64,000 nt of DNA from NCBI RefSeq assembly GCF_003058225.1, contig NZ_QBUG01000001.1:744001-808000 (forward strand), read 5' to 3'. Each line of letters begins with the position of its first letter. The stretch's first letter is position 1. The stretch comes from Promicromonospora sp. AC04 (lineage in GTDB: Bacteria > Actinomycetota > Actinomycetes > Actinomycetales > Cellulomonadaceae). Positions 16,635 to 25,342 of this stretch are shown here, piece after piece. The notes under the pieces are model-generated. The model did not search any database. It was given only the letters and a program-made list of their open reading frames with translations, and was not told the origin of the DNA. The translations under genes and the position numbers were made by a program.

Positions 16635-16690
16635 CGGCGAAGTGTCAGGTGATCGGCAGGCCGAGCTACCGATCACCTGACACTTCGCCG
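16635..16690. terminator. 22-bp inverted repeat after the antitoxin-PIN operon
   Basis: Arms 16635-16656 and 16669-16690 are perfectly complementary (22 bp) around a 12-nt loop. It starts 13 nt after the toxin stop and lacks a U-tract. It separates the toxin pair from the oxidoreductase gene on the same strand. Confidence 0.75.
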
Positions 16691-16800
16691 TTCACGCAGC
16701 GGGGCGCTCGGTGCGCGGCGAGGGGCGGGCGGCACAACCGATAGGGTGTGGGCAGTACCTGGGACGTGGCGTCCCAGATAAGACACGACGAGGTGACTCC

Positions 16801-17913
16801 ATGCGCATCGGATTCCAGACCGGTTACTGGTCCCGCAGGCCCCCGAAGGGCATCCAGCAGTTCATCGTGGCCGCCGACCGGCTCGGCCTCGACTCGGTCT
16901 GGACCGCGGAGGCCTACGGGTCCGACGCCTTCTCACCGTTGGCCTGGTGGGGGTCCCGCACCAGGAACGTGCGGCTGGGTACGGGCATCGCCCAGCTGTC
17001 CGCCCGCACGCCGACGGCGACCGCCATGCAGGCGCTCACGATGGACCACCTGTCCAAGGGCCGGTTCGTGCTCGGGCTCGGCGCCTCGGGCCCGCAGGTC
17101 GTCGAGGGCTGGTACGGCCAGCCGTACAAGCGGCCGCTGGCCCGCACGCGCGAATACGTCGACATCGTGCGGCAGGTGATGCGCCGCGAGGCGCCGGTGA
17201 CCCACGACGGCTCGTTCTACCAGCTGCCGCTGGCCGCCGACGCTCCCGGGTCGATGGGGCTGGGCAAGGCGCTCAAGTCGACGGTGCACCCGTTCCGGCC
17301 CGAGATCCCGATCATCCTGGCCGCGCAGGGGCCCAAGAACGTCGCGCTCGCCGCCGAGATCGCCGACGGCTGGATGGCCGGCTTCTACGCGCCCCGCATG
17401 GACGACGAGTTCCGCGCGCTGCTCGCCGAGGGCTTCGACGTCCGCTCCGCGGAGCGTTCGGCGGCTGACGGGTTCGAGGTGTGCGCCACGGTCCCCGTCG
17501 TGGTGCGGGACGACGTCGAGGCCGCCGCCGACGTCATCCGGCCCCACATCGCGCTGTACGCGGGCGGGATGGGTGCCAAGGAGGCGAACTTCCACAAGCA
17601 GTCGCTCGACCGGCTCGGCTACAAGGAGCCGCTCGACAAGGTGCAGGAGCTGTACCTCGCGGGGCGCAAGGAGGAGGCCGCCGCGGCCGTCCCGACGCAG
17701 CTCGTCGAGGAGATCGCGCTGGTCGGACCGGCCGACAAGATCCGCCGCGAGCTCCCCACCTGGGAGAACACCGCGATCACGACGATGCTCGTGCAGGGCG
17801 ACCCGGCCTCGATGCTGGCACTCCTGTCAGCATCGCAGGACAGCTCGCTCGGCGGGCGGGTCCGTTCGACGACGGGCGCGCTCCTCTCGAAGATCGCCCC
17901 GACCAAGGTCTGA
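16801..17913 (+). CDS. LLM-class F420-dependent oxidoreductase
   Basis: 370 residues of the luciferase-like monooxygenase TIM barrel, of the F420-dependent subclass common in actinobacteria. Visible are IGFQTGYW at the first strand, VWTAEAYGSDAFSPLAWW, VRLGTGIAQLSARTP, and GRFVLGLGASGPQVVEGW. The C-terminal YLAGRKEEAAAAVP and LVGPADKIRRELP are also typical. Substrate is unknown. The ATG at 16801 follows GAGGT at good spacing; a longer frame from 16711 has no support. It is a single gene facing the 5'-nucleotidase, with an inverted repeat between. Confidence 0.87.
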   Translation: MRIGFQTGYWSRRPPKGIQQFIVAADRLGLDSVWTAEAYGSDAFSPLAWWGSRTRNVRLGTGIAQLSARTPTATAMQALTMDHLSKGRFVLGLGASGPQVVEGWYGQPYKRPLARTREYVDIVRQVMRREAPVTHDGSFYQLPLAADAPGSMGLGKALKSTVHPFRPEIPIILAAQGPKNVALAAEIADGWMAGFYAPRMDDEFRALLAEGFDVRSAERSAADGFEVCATVPVVVRDDVEAAADVIRPHIALYAGGMGAKEANFHKQSLDRLGYKEPLDKVQELYLAGRKEEAAAAVPTQLVEEIALVGPADKIRRELPTWENTAITTMLVQGDPASMLALLSASQDSSLGGRVRSTTGALLSKIAPTKV

Positions 17914-17923
17914 CGCCGGCGCC

Positions 17924-17987
17924 CGTTGAGTGCTGGGTACTTGCTGGACCACCAGCCGTCCCCCCAACAGGTACCCAGCACTCAACG
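17924..17987. terminator. Inverted repeat between convergent genes
   Basis: CGTTGAGTGCTGGGTAC (17924-17940) is perfectly complementary to 17971-17987. A wobble-containing extension of 3 bp runs inwards and GCCC/GGGC flanks it outside. The loop is about 24-30 nt. It lies between the stop codons of the oxidoreductase and the 5'-nucleotidase and can act in both directions. Confidence 0.75.
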
Positions 17988-17995
17988 AGGGCGGG

Positions 17996-19708
17996 TCACG
18001 GGAGGACCGTGATGCGGCCCTCCGTCGTGATGTCGATCGTGCCCAGGGCTCGGGCGTGGTCCGCGATCACCTCGGCGTCGACCGGGGCGTCCCCGATCGG
18101 CACCAGCACCTCGGCGTCGGCGAACCCGCTGACGCCGTCGCCGCCCCCGATCACGTAGTTCGTGGCGGCGACCGTGTAGGTCGCGTCCGGGTCGAGCGGC
18201 TGCCCGCCCACGCTGACGTCGCTCACCCGCGAGCCGACGGCGGCGGTCGGCGAGTAGGCGTACGCCATGCCGGAGACCTGCGGGAAGCCGCCGCCGGCGT
18301 CCGCCACGCGCGAGACGGCGTCCTCCAGCGACCGCAGCAGGCCGGCGCCCGTGACGCGCACGTTCATGACCCGGTTGCTGAACGGGGCGATCGAGTAGGC
18401 GTCGCGCAGCGTGAAGTCCGGCCCCGGCGCCTCGGCGCGCAGGCCGCCGCCGTTCACCCAGCCGACGTCCGCCTGGTGCTGCTCGCGGAACGCGTCCGCG
18501 ACGAAGTTCCCCAGCGCGGTCTCCTCGGACCGGCTGGCCTGGGTCGGGTCGAGGAGCGGGGTCCGCATGCCGGCCAGGACCTCGGAGAGCCGCTCGTCCA
18601 TCTCGGCCGCGTACCGCTCCTCGACCTCGCGCAGCTCCGGGTCGGGCGTGACCGTGTGGTCCACCTCGACCACCGACGGCCGCACCCGGTACTCGGGGCG
18701 GTGCCCGCCGCGCGCCGTGCCGTGCTCCGCGACGGGCGCCTTGCCGCGCTCCTCGCTGATGTCCAGGCGGATCAGCGACCCGATGTTCCCCTCGGACGCC
18801 ATGAGCGGCACGTCGCCCTCGTACTCGATCACCGACTCGTACTCGGCCATCTCCTCACCGAACACGGCGTCCAGCTCCGGCACGGCGCGCACCAGCTCGT
18901 GGTTCTCGTCCATCGGGTACTGCGTCACGGCCACGACGACGTCCACCCTGGCGTGCGCCTTCAGGTCGGCGACGGCGGCGCGGGTCGCCTCGACCGGGTC
19001 CGTCTCGATGAGGTCCCCGGCGGCCGACGTCGTCTCGATGGCATCGGTGAGGCCCACGAATCCGACGCGGACCCTGCCCACCCGCTGCACCGCCCAGGTG
19101 CCGCCCTCCACGAAAGGCGACCCGTCGGTTTCGGTCAGGTTGGACGTGATCCACGGGAAGTCGGACGCCGCGACCAGCTCGCGCGTGTGATCCACCCCGA
19201 AGTCGAAGTCGTGCTGGCCGAAGTTCGCCAGGTCCACGCCGACCTCGTTGAGCGCGTCGACCATCGGCACACCCTGGTAGAGGCCGCCGAACAGGGTGCC
19301 GCCGGCGAGGTCCCCGCCGAAGACGACGGACGTGGCCGGGTTCCGCCTCTCGACCGTGCGCACCGCCGTGGCCAGCCGCGCAACGCCGCCCCGGTCCTCG
19401 CCCCCGGTCAGGACCGGGCCGATCTCGTGCGCGTCGTGGAAGTACAGGAGGGTCGCGGCGGGCTTGGCGTGTCGGGACGCGGGCATGGCGGGCTGCTCGG
19501 CCGCGGGCGCCTCGGCTGCGGGCAGCTCGGTCCCAGGCAGCTCCGCTGCGGACACTTCGGGTACGGCCAGGTCCGCTGCTGACACCCCGGCTGCGGGCGA
19601 TGCCGCGACAGGCTCGGCGGCCGCGGGCGTCAGGCCCGACGCGGCCAGCCCGGACGCGAGCACGAGCATGCCGAGAAGCCCGGCTGAGCGGGTGAGCGGG
19701 CGGTGCAT
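17996..19708 (-). CDS. Secreted bifunctional metallophosphatase/5'-nucleotidase
   Basis: 570 residues. A signal peptide (about 1-35) is followed by an Ala/Pro/Glu-rich stretch (38-80), an N-terminal calcineurin-like metallophosphatase domain (85-335) and a C-terminal 5'-nucleotidase substrate domain (345-560). The UshA family hydrolyses nucleotides or UDP-sugars outside the cell. Metal ligands are partly changed from the family standard: FHDAHE replaces the usual DxH-G context and GQHDFDFG replaces GNHEFD. The key Asp and His are kept but the bridging Asn is Gln. In the C-terminal domain, GGGLRAEAPG and YSIAPFSN match the base-binding region. There is no LPXTG sorting signal, so it is released or loosely bound. 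Confidence 0.85.
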   Translation of the reverse strand: MHRPLTRSAGLLGMLVLASGLAASGLTPAAAEPVAASPAAGVSAADLAVPEVSAAELPGTELPAAEAPAAEQPAMPASRHAKPAATLLYFHDAHEIGPVLTGGEDRGGVARLATAVRTVERRNPATSVVFGGDLAGGTLFGGLYQGVPMVDALNEVGVDLANFGQHDFDFGVDHTRELVAASDFPWITSNLTETDGSPFVEGGTWAVQRVGRVRVGFVGLTDAIETTSAAGDLIETDPVEATRAAVADLKAHARVDVVVAVTQYPMDENHELVRAVPELDAVFGEEMAEYESVIEYEGDVPLMASEGNIGSLIRLDISEERGKAPVAEHGTARGGHRPEYRVRPSVVEVDHTVTPDPELREVEERYAAEMDERLSEVLAGMRTPLLDPTQASRSEETALGNFVADAFREQHQADVGWVNGGGLRAEAPGPDFTLRDAYSIAPFSNRVMNVRVTGAGLLRSLEDAVSRVADAGGGFPQVSGMAYAYSPTAAVGSRVSDVSVGGQPLDPDATYTVAATNYVIGGGDGVSGFADAEVLVPIGDAPVDAEVIADHARALGTIDITTEGRITVLP

Positions 19709-19816
19709 GGCAGGACCTCCGACGACAGATCAGTTTCGGCTCGGCACGCTAGCCCGCGGCCGTGAACGGCGCAGCCTCCGGCGCGTGAACGGTGGGTGAC
19801 TCTGCTGGCACCCACT

Positions 19817-20260
19817 TCAGGAGCCCGGCGGCTCGTCGTCGGGGAACCAGACCGCGCGCCGCAGGTTCACGCGGCGACCGTCCCGGGACAGCGGGCAGCC
19901 CTCCGCGCGCAGCGTGTCCAGTGCCTCGGTCAGATGCTGCTTCGGCGGTGACCCGACCGTGTTGACCACCCGCCACCACGGGACACGTGCGCCACCGTCG
20001 TCGTCGTCCGCGCCGTCGTCCGGGACGAGGTGCGCGTACCGGTCCCCCGAACCGGCCATGACGCTCCCGACCTGGCGCGGCCCACCGCGGCCGAGCCGCT
20101 CGCCGACGATCTCCGCGATCAGCCCGTACGTCATGGCGCGGCCGGACGGGATGCGCCGGACGATGTCGAGCACGGCGGCGGCGTACTCCTCGACATCGGT
20201 GAGCTGGGGTTGGGGCGGAGAGTCGGTCACGGGTGCGATCGTAGACGCGGTCACCGACAT
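19817..20260 (-). CDS. Alkyltransferase-like protein (ATL, MGMT fold without the active cysteine)
   Basis: 147 residues. The MGMT-type DNA-binding domain is clear: IPSGRAMTYGLIAEIVG, RQVGSVMAGSG, and VPWWRVVNTVGSPP where O6-alkylguanine methyltransferases have PCHRV. The acceptor cysteine is replaced by Trp, as in ATL proteins that bind alkylated guanine and hand it to nucleotide excision repair. The ATG at 20260 is preferred because the longer version would run into the divergent Eis-like gene. A loop of Asp residues (about 94-102) is an unusual insertion. Confidence 0.82.
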   Translation of the reverse strand: MSVTASTIAPVTDSPPQPQLTDVEEYAAAVLDIVRRIPSGRAMTYGLIAEIVGERLGRGGPRQVGSVMAGSGDRYAHLVPDDGADDDDGGARVPWWRVVNTVGSPPKQHLTEALDTLRAEGCPLSRDGRRVNLRRAVWFPDDEPPGS

Positions 20261-20304
20261 CGCCCGGCGGAATTCCGCTTGCGAGCGAGTGCGACGATCG
20301 AGCC

Positions 20305-21621
20305 ATGGCACTTCCCCAGATCGCCCTGCCGGCGGGGTACCGCTGGCGCACGTTGACCTCCGCAGACCAGCGCCTGGTGACCGAGCTGGACACGTGGGCG
20401 TTCCCGACGGGCAACGCCCACGACGACATCGACGCCACCCCGTCGCCGCTGACCTGGGAGCGCGCGATAGCGATCGAGGCCGACGGCTCCGACGGTCTCG
20501 TCGCGATGCACGCGTCGTACCCGTTCGGGCACTTCCCCGTGCCCGGCGCCGAGCTGCCGACGGCGGGCCTGACCTGGGTGGGCGTGCATCCCCAGCACCG
20601 TCGCCGCGGCCTGCTGACCGCGATGATCGACCTGCATCTGGCCCGCAGCGCCGAACGTGGCGAGCCGCTCAGCGCCCTGTTCGCCGCCGAGGCGGCGATC
20701 TACGGCCGGTTCGGCTACGGCCACGCGGCCGACGACCTGCGCCTGGACATCCCGCGTGGCGCTCCCTTGCGGGACGTGCCGGGCGCCGAGCGGCACACGG
20801 TCCGGGTCGAGGTCGCCTCCCGCGACCGGCACGGCGAGCTCGTCGACCGCCTGCACCGCGCGGCCGGAGCCGCCCCGACGGGCGTGCCCGGCATCAACCG
20901 GCCCGGCTGGGTCACGCGCGAGACCGAGGAGCTGCAGGCCGCCCTCTGGGACGATGCCCCCGTCCACCGCGGCGGGCGCGAGTCCCGGCGCATCATGGTC
21001 GTCGAGCTGGACGGCGAACCGCGCGGCTACGTGACGTTCCGCCGCACCCTGAGCTGGGAGACCACCGGACCGCGCGGCCAGGTCAGCGCCGGCGAGGTCG
21101 TGGCGGTCGACGCCGCAGCGGCCCGCGCCCTGTGGGGCGCACTGCTCGACCTCGACCTGACGAACGAGATCAGCCCGTTCATCATCCCCGTGGACGACGT
21201 CGTCACGCAGTTCCTCGTGAACCTGCGCGCCGCCGCGCCGCGCACCCCGGACAACGTGTGGGTCCGGCTGGTCGACGTCGCCGGGGCACTCGCCGGCCGG
21301 CAGTACGCCGCCGACGTCGACGTCACGCTCGCCGTGACCGACTCCCGGCTGCCCGCGAACGCCGGGGTCTACCGGCTGCAGGCCGAGGCATTCGGGCGAG
21401 CGTCGGTGGAGCGCGTCGACCCCGAGTTCGACGCCCCCGAGCTGTCGCTCGACGTGCGCGAGCTGGGTGCCGCCTACCTCGGCGGCAAGTCGCTCGCGGC
21501 GCTGGCGGCCGCCGGACTCGTCACCGAGCATCCCCGCCCCGGACAGCGCGGGGGCGTGCTGGCCCGCGCGAGCACGGCGTTCGGCTGGCCGGTTGCGCCG
21601 GGCTCCTCCTGGGTGTTCTGA
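20305..21621 (+). CDS. Eis-like GNAT-family N-acetyltransferase
   Basis: 438 residues. The N-terminal GNAT domain has the acetyl-CoA motif VGVHPQHRRRGLLTAMIDLH and AAIYGRFGYG. A second GNAT-like domain is followed by a C-terminal SCP2-like domain ending WPVAPGSSWVF; a free C-terminal carboxylate is catalytic in Eis proteins. Mycobacterial Eis acetylates aminoglycosides at several amines, but many homologues act on other amines. It is divergent from the ATL gene with a 44-bp gap. Drug resistance cannot be claimed from sequence. Confidence 0.88.
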   Translation: MALPQIALPAGYRWRTLTSADQRLVTELDTWAFPTGNAHDDIDATPSPLTWERAIAIEADGSDGLVAMHASYPFGHFPVPGAELPTAGLTWVGVHPQHRRRGLLTAMIDLHLARSAERGEPLSALFAAEAAIYGRFGYGHAADDLRLDIPRGAPLRDVPGAERHTVRVEVASRDRHGELVDRLHRAAGAAPTGVPGINRPGWVTRETEELQAALWDDAPVHRGGRESRRIMVVELDGEPRGYVTFRRTLSWETTGPRGQVSAGEVVAVDAAAARALWGALLDLDLTNEISPFIIPVDDVVTQFLVNLRAAAPRTPDNVWVRLVDVAGALAGRQYAADVDVTLAVTDSRLPANAGVYRLQAEAFGRASVERVDPEFDAPELSLDVRELGAAYLGGKSLAALAAAGLVTEHPRPGQRGGVLARASTAFGWPVAPGSSWVF

Positions 21622-21658
21622 CCTCGGCTGAGGAGCAGCCCGGGGGCTGGCGCGGCGA

Positions 21659-22681
21659 TCAGGTCTGGCAGGAGCCGCACCAGAACAGGTTGCGGCCCGC
21701 CAGCTCCTTGACCAGCACCGGCGACCCGCACACCCGGCACGGCAGCCCGTCGCGGTGGTACACGTAGAAGGCCTGGTCAGAGGGCACAGCGCCCGGCGAG
21801 CCGTCGGTATTCTGCCGGGTCCGGCCCCGGTTGCCCGACGGCGGCACCGGGCCGGCCGGCCCCGGCGGTCCGGCGGCCCCCGGTGAGCGAGCACCCTCGG
21901 GCGGTCGAACCTGCCGAGACTCCCGGTCCTCCGGGCGCGTCGTGACTATCGCGCCCCGGTCGGCGCCGTCGCGCATCAGGACCACAAGGTCGTCCCAGAT
22001 CGCGCGGACCGCCGCCGCGGGCACGTCGCGCCCCGGCCGCAGCGGGTCGACGCCGGCCCGGAACAGCACCTCGGCGCGGTAGATGTTCCCGACCCCCGCC
22101 ACGACCGCCTGGTCCATGAGCTGCTGCCCGATCGTCACCCGCGACCGGCCGACGCGCGCCACGAAGGCGTCGGCGTCGCCGTCGTCCCGGATGGGGTCGG
22201 GACCGAGGCGCGCCTCGACCGCCGTCTTCTCCTCGGCAGTGATCACCTCGCAGGCCGTCGGGCCGGTGAGGTCGGCGACGGCGTGCGCGCCGAGCAGCCG
22301 CACGCGCACCTGCCCGCGCGGTTCGGGTACCTCCCATTCGGCGGCGACAGCCACGTGCTCGGCTCCCGACGGCGATGTCGTCTCCCGTTCACCGATACGT
22401 TTACGGGGTGCGCCGATCGCGTGCGCCACCTCGGGTGCGTCCGGCGCGCCTGCGAACGTCCACGCGCCGTACAGCCCGAGGTGCGTCCGGAGCCACAGGT
22501 CCCCCTCGAAGCCCAGGAAGAGCTGCTTGCCCCACGCCTCGCTCGCCACGAGACGCCGGCCGTCGAGCACTGCCGCGCCGTCGGCGAACCGCCCCTGCGG
22601 GCTGGTCACCCGCAGGACCTGCCCGGCGAACAGGGACGAGAACGTCCGCGCCAGGCGGTGGACGGTGTGGCCCTCAGGCAC
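21659..22681 (-). CDS. Fpg/Nei-family DNA glycosylase (Nei2-like)
   Basis: 340 residues. The mature N-terminus PEGHTVHRLARTF gives the catalytic Pro-Glu pair once the initiator Met is removed. The helix-two-turn-helix (MDQAVVAGVGNIYRAEVLFRAG) and the C-terminal zinc finger (CRVCG then WCGSCQT, four Cys) are present. It excises oxidised bases and cuts the strand. The GTG at 22681 is chosen because it gives the exact PEG start; it overlaps the end of rpiB. An insertion of about 45 Gly/Pro/Arg-rich residues precedes the zinc finger. Mycobacterial nei2 (Rv2464c) likewise follows the rpiB gene (Rv2465c). Confidence 0.9.
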   Translation of the reverse strand: MPEGHTVHRLARTFSSLFAGQVLRVTSPQGRFADGAAVLDGRRLVASEAWGKQLFLGFEGDLWLRTHLGLYGAWTFAGAPDAPEVAHAIGAPRKRIGERETTSPSGAEHVAVAAEWEVPEPRGQVRVRLLGAHAVADLTGPTACEVITAEEKTAVEARLGPDPIRDDGDADAFVARVGRSRVTIGQQLMDQAVVAGVGNIYRAEVLFRAGVDPLRPGRDVPAAAVRAIWDDLVVLMRDGADRGAIVTTRPEDRESRQVRPPEGARSPGAAGPPGPAGPVPPSGNRGRTRQNTDGSPGAVPSDQAFYVYHRDGLPCRVCGSPVLVKELAGRNLFWCGSCQT

Positions 22682-23126
22682 GCTTGGATTCGTAGTCGGC
22701 GAGCTGGTCGATGCGGCGCTGGTGCCGCTCGTTGCCGCTGAACGGCTCGGCCACGAAGGCCTCGACGAACGACGTCGCCTCCTCCACGGTGTGCATGCGG
22801 CCACCCACGGCGATCACGTTCGCGTTGTTGTGCTGGCGGCCCAGCGTGGCGGTCTCCAGCGACCAGGCGAGCACCGCCCGGACCCCCGTGACCTTGTTCG
22901 CGGCGATCTGCTCCCCGTTGCCCGAGCCGCCGATCACTATGCCGAGCGAACCCGGTTCGGCGACGACGGCCTCGCCGGCCGAGATGCAGAACGCGGGGTA
23001 GTCGTCCAGGGGGTCGAGCTCGTGAGCCCCGTGGTCGATCACCTCGTGCCCCGCGGTGGTCAGGTGCTGCACCAGGTGCTGCTTGAGGTCGTACCCGGCG
23101 TGGTCGGCGGCGATGTGCAGGCGCAT
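22674..23126 (-). CDS. rpiB: Ribose-5-phosphate isomerase B
   Basis: 150 residues. It starts MRLHIAADHAGYDLKQHLVQ (the substrate-binding ADHAG motif), then HGAHELDPLDDYP, and GIVIGGSGNGEQIAANKVTG. The last carries Gly and Ser-Gly where the enzymes of the Cys65 type have GTGIG; the actinobacterial type uses a Glu as base (GNGEQ). It interconverts ribose-5-phosphate and ribulose-5-phosphate. ATG 23126 is the natural start. The stop overlaps the Nei2-like gene, giving translational coupling. Confidence 0.94.
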   Translation of the reverse strand: MRLHIAADHAGYDLKQHLVQHLTTAGHEVIDHGAHELDPLDDYPAFCISAGEAVVAEPGSLGIVIGGSGNGEQIAANKVTGVRAVLAWSLETATLGRQHNNANVIAVGGRMHTVEEATSFVEAFVAEPFSGNERHQRRIDQLADYESKRA

Positions 23127-23175
23127 GGATCCATCTTCCCTCATGCGTGTGGGTGGTGTTGCGTACGCTGGCGCA

Positions 23176-25197
23176 ATGACCACCGACGCCACGGGACTCA
23201 CGTCGGGGATCGACCTCGACGCGCTCGACCCCGCAACCCGCCCACAGGACGACCTGTACCGCCACGTCAACGGGCGGTGGATAGATACCCACGAGATCCC
23301 CGCCGACCGCGCCATGGACGGTGCGTTCCGAGACCTCTACGACCAGGCGGAGGTGCACGTCCGCGAGATCATCCAGGACGCACCCACCGGGTCCAGGATC
23401 GGCGACCTGTACGCCAGCTTCATGGACACCGAGCGCATCACCGAGCTCGGCACGACGCCGCTGGACGAGGACTTCGCGCTGATCCGGGACGCCGCGGACC
23501 TGGCGGCCCTGACCCGCGCGCTGGGCACGCTGCAGCGCACGGGCGGCACTGCGGGCGTCCGCTTCTGGGTGGACAACGACGCGACCGACCCGGAGAAGTA
23601 CATCGTCTACCTGCGGCAGTCCGGGCTCGGCCTGCCCGACGAGGCGTACTACCGCGAGGAGCAGTACGCCCCGCTGCGCAAGAAGTACGTGCCGCACGTG
23701 GCGACGATGCTGCGCTTCGCGCAGGTCCAGGAGACGTGGGGGATTACGCCCGACGACGCCGCCGCCCGCGTCTACGACCTCGAGAAGCGGCTCGCCGCCC
23801 ACCACTGGGACGTCGTACGCGACAGGGACGCCACGCTCACCTACAACCCGATGACGCTCGCCGACCTCGTCGAGTCCGCACCCGGCTTCGACTGGGTCTC
23901 CTGGGCCGAGGCGCTCGGCGTGCCGGACGGCGCGTTCGACGACATCGTGGTGCGCGAGCCCGACTTCGCTACCGGCTTCGCCGCCCTGTGGCACGAGCTG
24001 TCGCTGCTCGACTGGCAGCTCTGGATGACGTACCACGTGGTCAGCGCCCGGGCGCCGTACCTCACCGACAAGATCGTCGAGGCCAACTTCGACTTCTACG
24101 GCCGCGCCCTCACCGGCGCGCAGGAGGTGCGCGAGCGCTGGAAGCGCGGCGTGGCCCTCGTAGAGGGCGCGCTCGGCGAGGGCGTGGGCGCGGAGTACGT
24201 CGCGCGGCACTTCCCGCCGGCGAACAAGGCCAAGATGGACCGCCTCGTGGACGCCCTCGTGGTGGCCTACCGCGAGTCGATCCAGGGTCTCGACTGGATG
24301 ACCGACGAGACCAAGGCGAAGGCCCTGACCAAGCTCGAGAAGTTCACCCCCAAGGTGGGCTACCCGGTGCGGTGGCGCGACTACGCCGGGCTCGAGGTGG
24401 ACGCGTCCGACCTGGTGGGCAACGTCCGGCGGTCCAACGCCTTCGACCAGGACTACGAGCTCGCGAAGATCGGCAAGCCCCTCGACCGCGACGAGTGGTT
24501 CATGACGCCGCAGACCGTCAACGCGTACTACAACCCGGGCATGAACGAGATCGTGTTCCCCGCGGCGATCCTGCAGCCCCCGTTCTTCGACCCCGAGGCC
24601 GACGACGCCGTGAACTTCGGCGGGATCGGCGGCGTCATCGGGCACGAGATCGGCCACGGGTTCGACGACCAGGGTTCCAAGTACGACGGCGACGGCCGCC
24701 TCGAGGACTGGTGGACCGACGCCGACCGCACCGAGTTCGAGAAGCGCACCGGCGCGCTGGTGGCGCAGTACGACCAGTTCCGCCCGGTGCAGCTCGCGGC
24801 GGCCGCCGTCGGCGAGGATGCGGCCGAGGGCGAGGGCGCGGAGGAGGAGGCGCACGTCAACGGCGGCCTGACGATCGGCGAGAACATCGGCGACCTCGGT
24901 GGGCTGTCGATCGCGATCAAGGCGTACCGGATCGCGCTCGGCAAGCCCCTGGAGGAGGCGCCCGTCGTGGACGGGCTCACCGCCCTGGAGCGGATCTTCC
25001 TCGGCTGGGCGCAGGTGTGGCAGTCCAAGGGCCGCGACGAGGAGGTGCTCCGCCGTCTCGCGACGGACCCGCACTCCCCCAACGAGTTCCGCTGCAACGG
25101 CGTGGTGCGCAACGTGGACGAGTTCTACGCGACGTACGACGTCCAGCCGGGCGACGCCCTGTACCTCCCGGAAGAGGAGCGCGTCCGCATCTGGTGA
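23176..25197 (+). CDS. M13-family zinc metallopeptidase (neprilysin/PepO-like)
   Basis: 673 residues. The zinc motif HEIGHGFDDQG (His490, His494) and the third ligand Glu569 in GENIGDLGG are intact, and the substrate residues of the family (NAYYNPGMNEIVFPAAILQ) are present. The C-terminus RVRIW matches the usual CRVW-like end of M13. No signal peptide or membrane segment is seen, so it is cytoplasmic. It carries an Ala/Glu-rich insertion (about 545-560) between the ligands. It is a single gene divergent from rpiB with 49 bp between, and a 32-bp palindrome follows. Confidence 0.92.
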   Translation: MTTDATGLTSGIDLDALDPATRPQDDLYRHVNGRWIDTHEIPADRAMDGAFRDLYDQAEVHVREIIQDAPTGSRIGDLYASFMDTERITELGTTPLDEDFALIRDAADLAALTRALGTLQRTGGTAGVRFWVDNDATDPEKYIVYLRQSGLGLPDEAYYREEQYAPLRKKYVPHVATMLRFAQVQETWGITPDDAAARVYDLEKRLAAHHWDVVRDRDATLTYNPMTLADLVESAPGFDWVSWAEALGVPDGAFDDIVVREPDFATGFAALWHELSLLDWQLWMTYHVVSARAPYLTDKIVEANFDFYGRALTGAQEVRERWKRGVALVEGALGEGVGAEYVARHFPPANKAKMDRLVDALVVAYRESIQGLDWMTDETKAKALTKLEKFTPKVGYPVRWRDYAGLEVDASDLVGNVRRSNAFDQDYELAKIGKPLDRDEWFMTPQTVNAYYNPGMNEIVFPAAILQPPFFDPEADDAVNFGGIGGVIGHEIGHGFDDQGSKYDGDGRLEDWWTDADRTEFEKRTGALVAQYDQFRPVQLAAAAVGEDAAEGEGAEEEAHVNGGLTIGENIGDLGGLSIAIKAYRIALGKPLEEAPVVDGLTALERIFLGWAQVWQSKGRDEEVLRRLATDPHSPNEFRCNGVVRNVDEFYATYDVQPGDALYLPEEERVRIW

Positions 25198-25255
25198 CCC
25201 GGGCTCGCCCGGTCGCGCGTCGGCCGGGCGTGCACCAACCCTCGCGGGGTGACCA

Positions 25256-25322
25256 CACGAAATCGGGGTGTGTTGCTCTGCGTAGACGCTGTCTACGCAG
25301 AGCAACACACCCCGATTTCGTG
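25256..25322. terminator. Perfect 32-bp inverted repeat with a 3-nt loop
   Basis: Arms 25256-25287 and 25291-25322 are perfectly complementary over 32 bp around the loop GCT. It lies between the convergent M13 peptidase and pepN genes. It has the place of a bidirectional terminator, but the length and lack of mismatches are exceptional. No U-tract follows. Confidence 0.8.
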
Positions 25323-25342
25323 ATACTTGCCCGCCATCGGTA

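Noticed and set aside
22682-22804. N-terminal extension of the Nei-like glycosylase
   Set aside because: The catalytic residue must be the N-terminal Pro after Met removal. GTG 22681 yields exactly PEGHTVHR, and the longer form overlaps rpiB.
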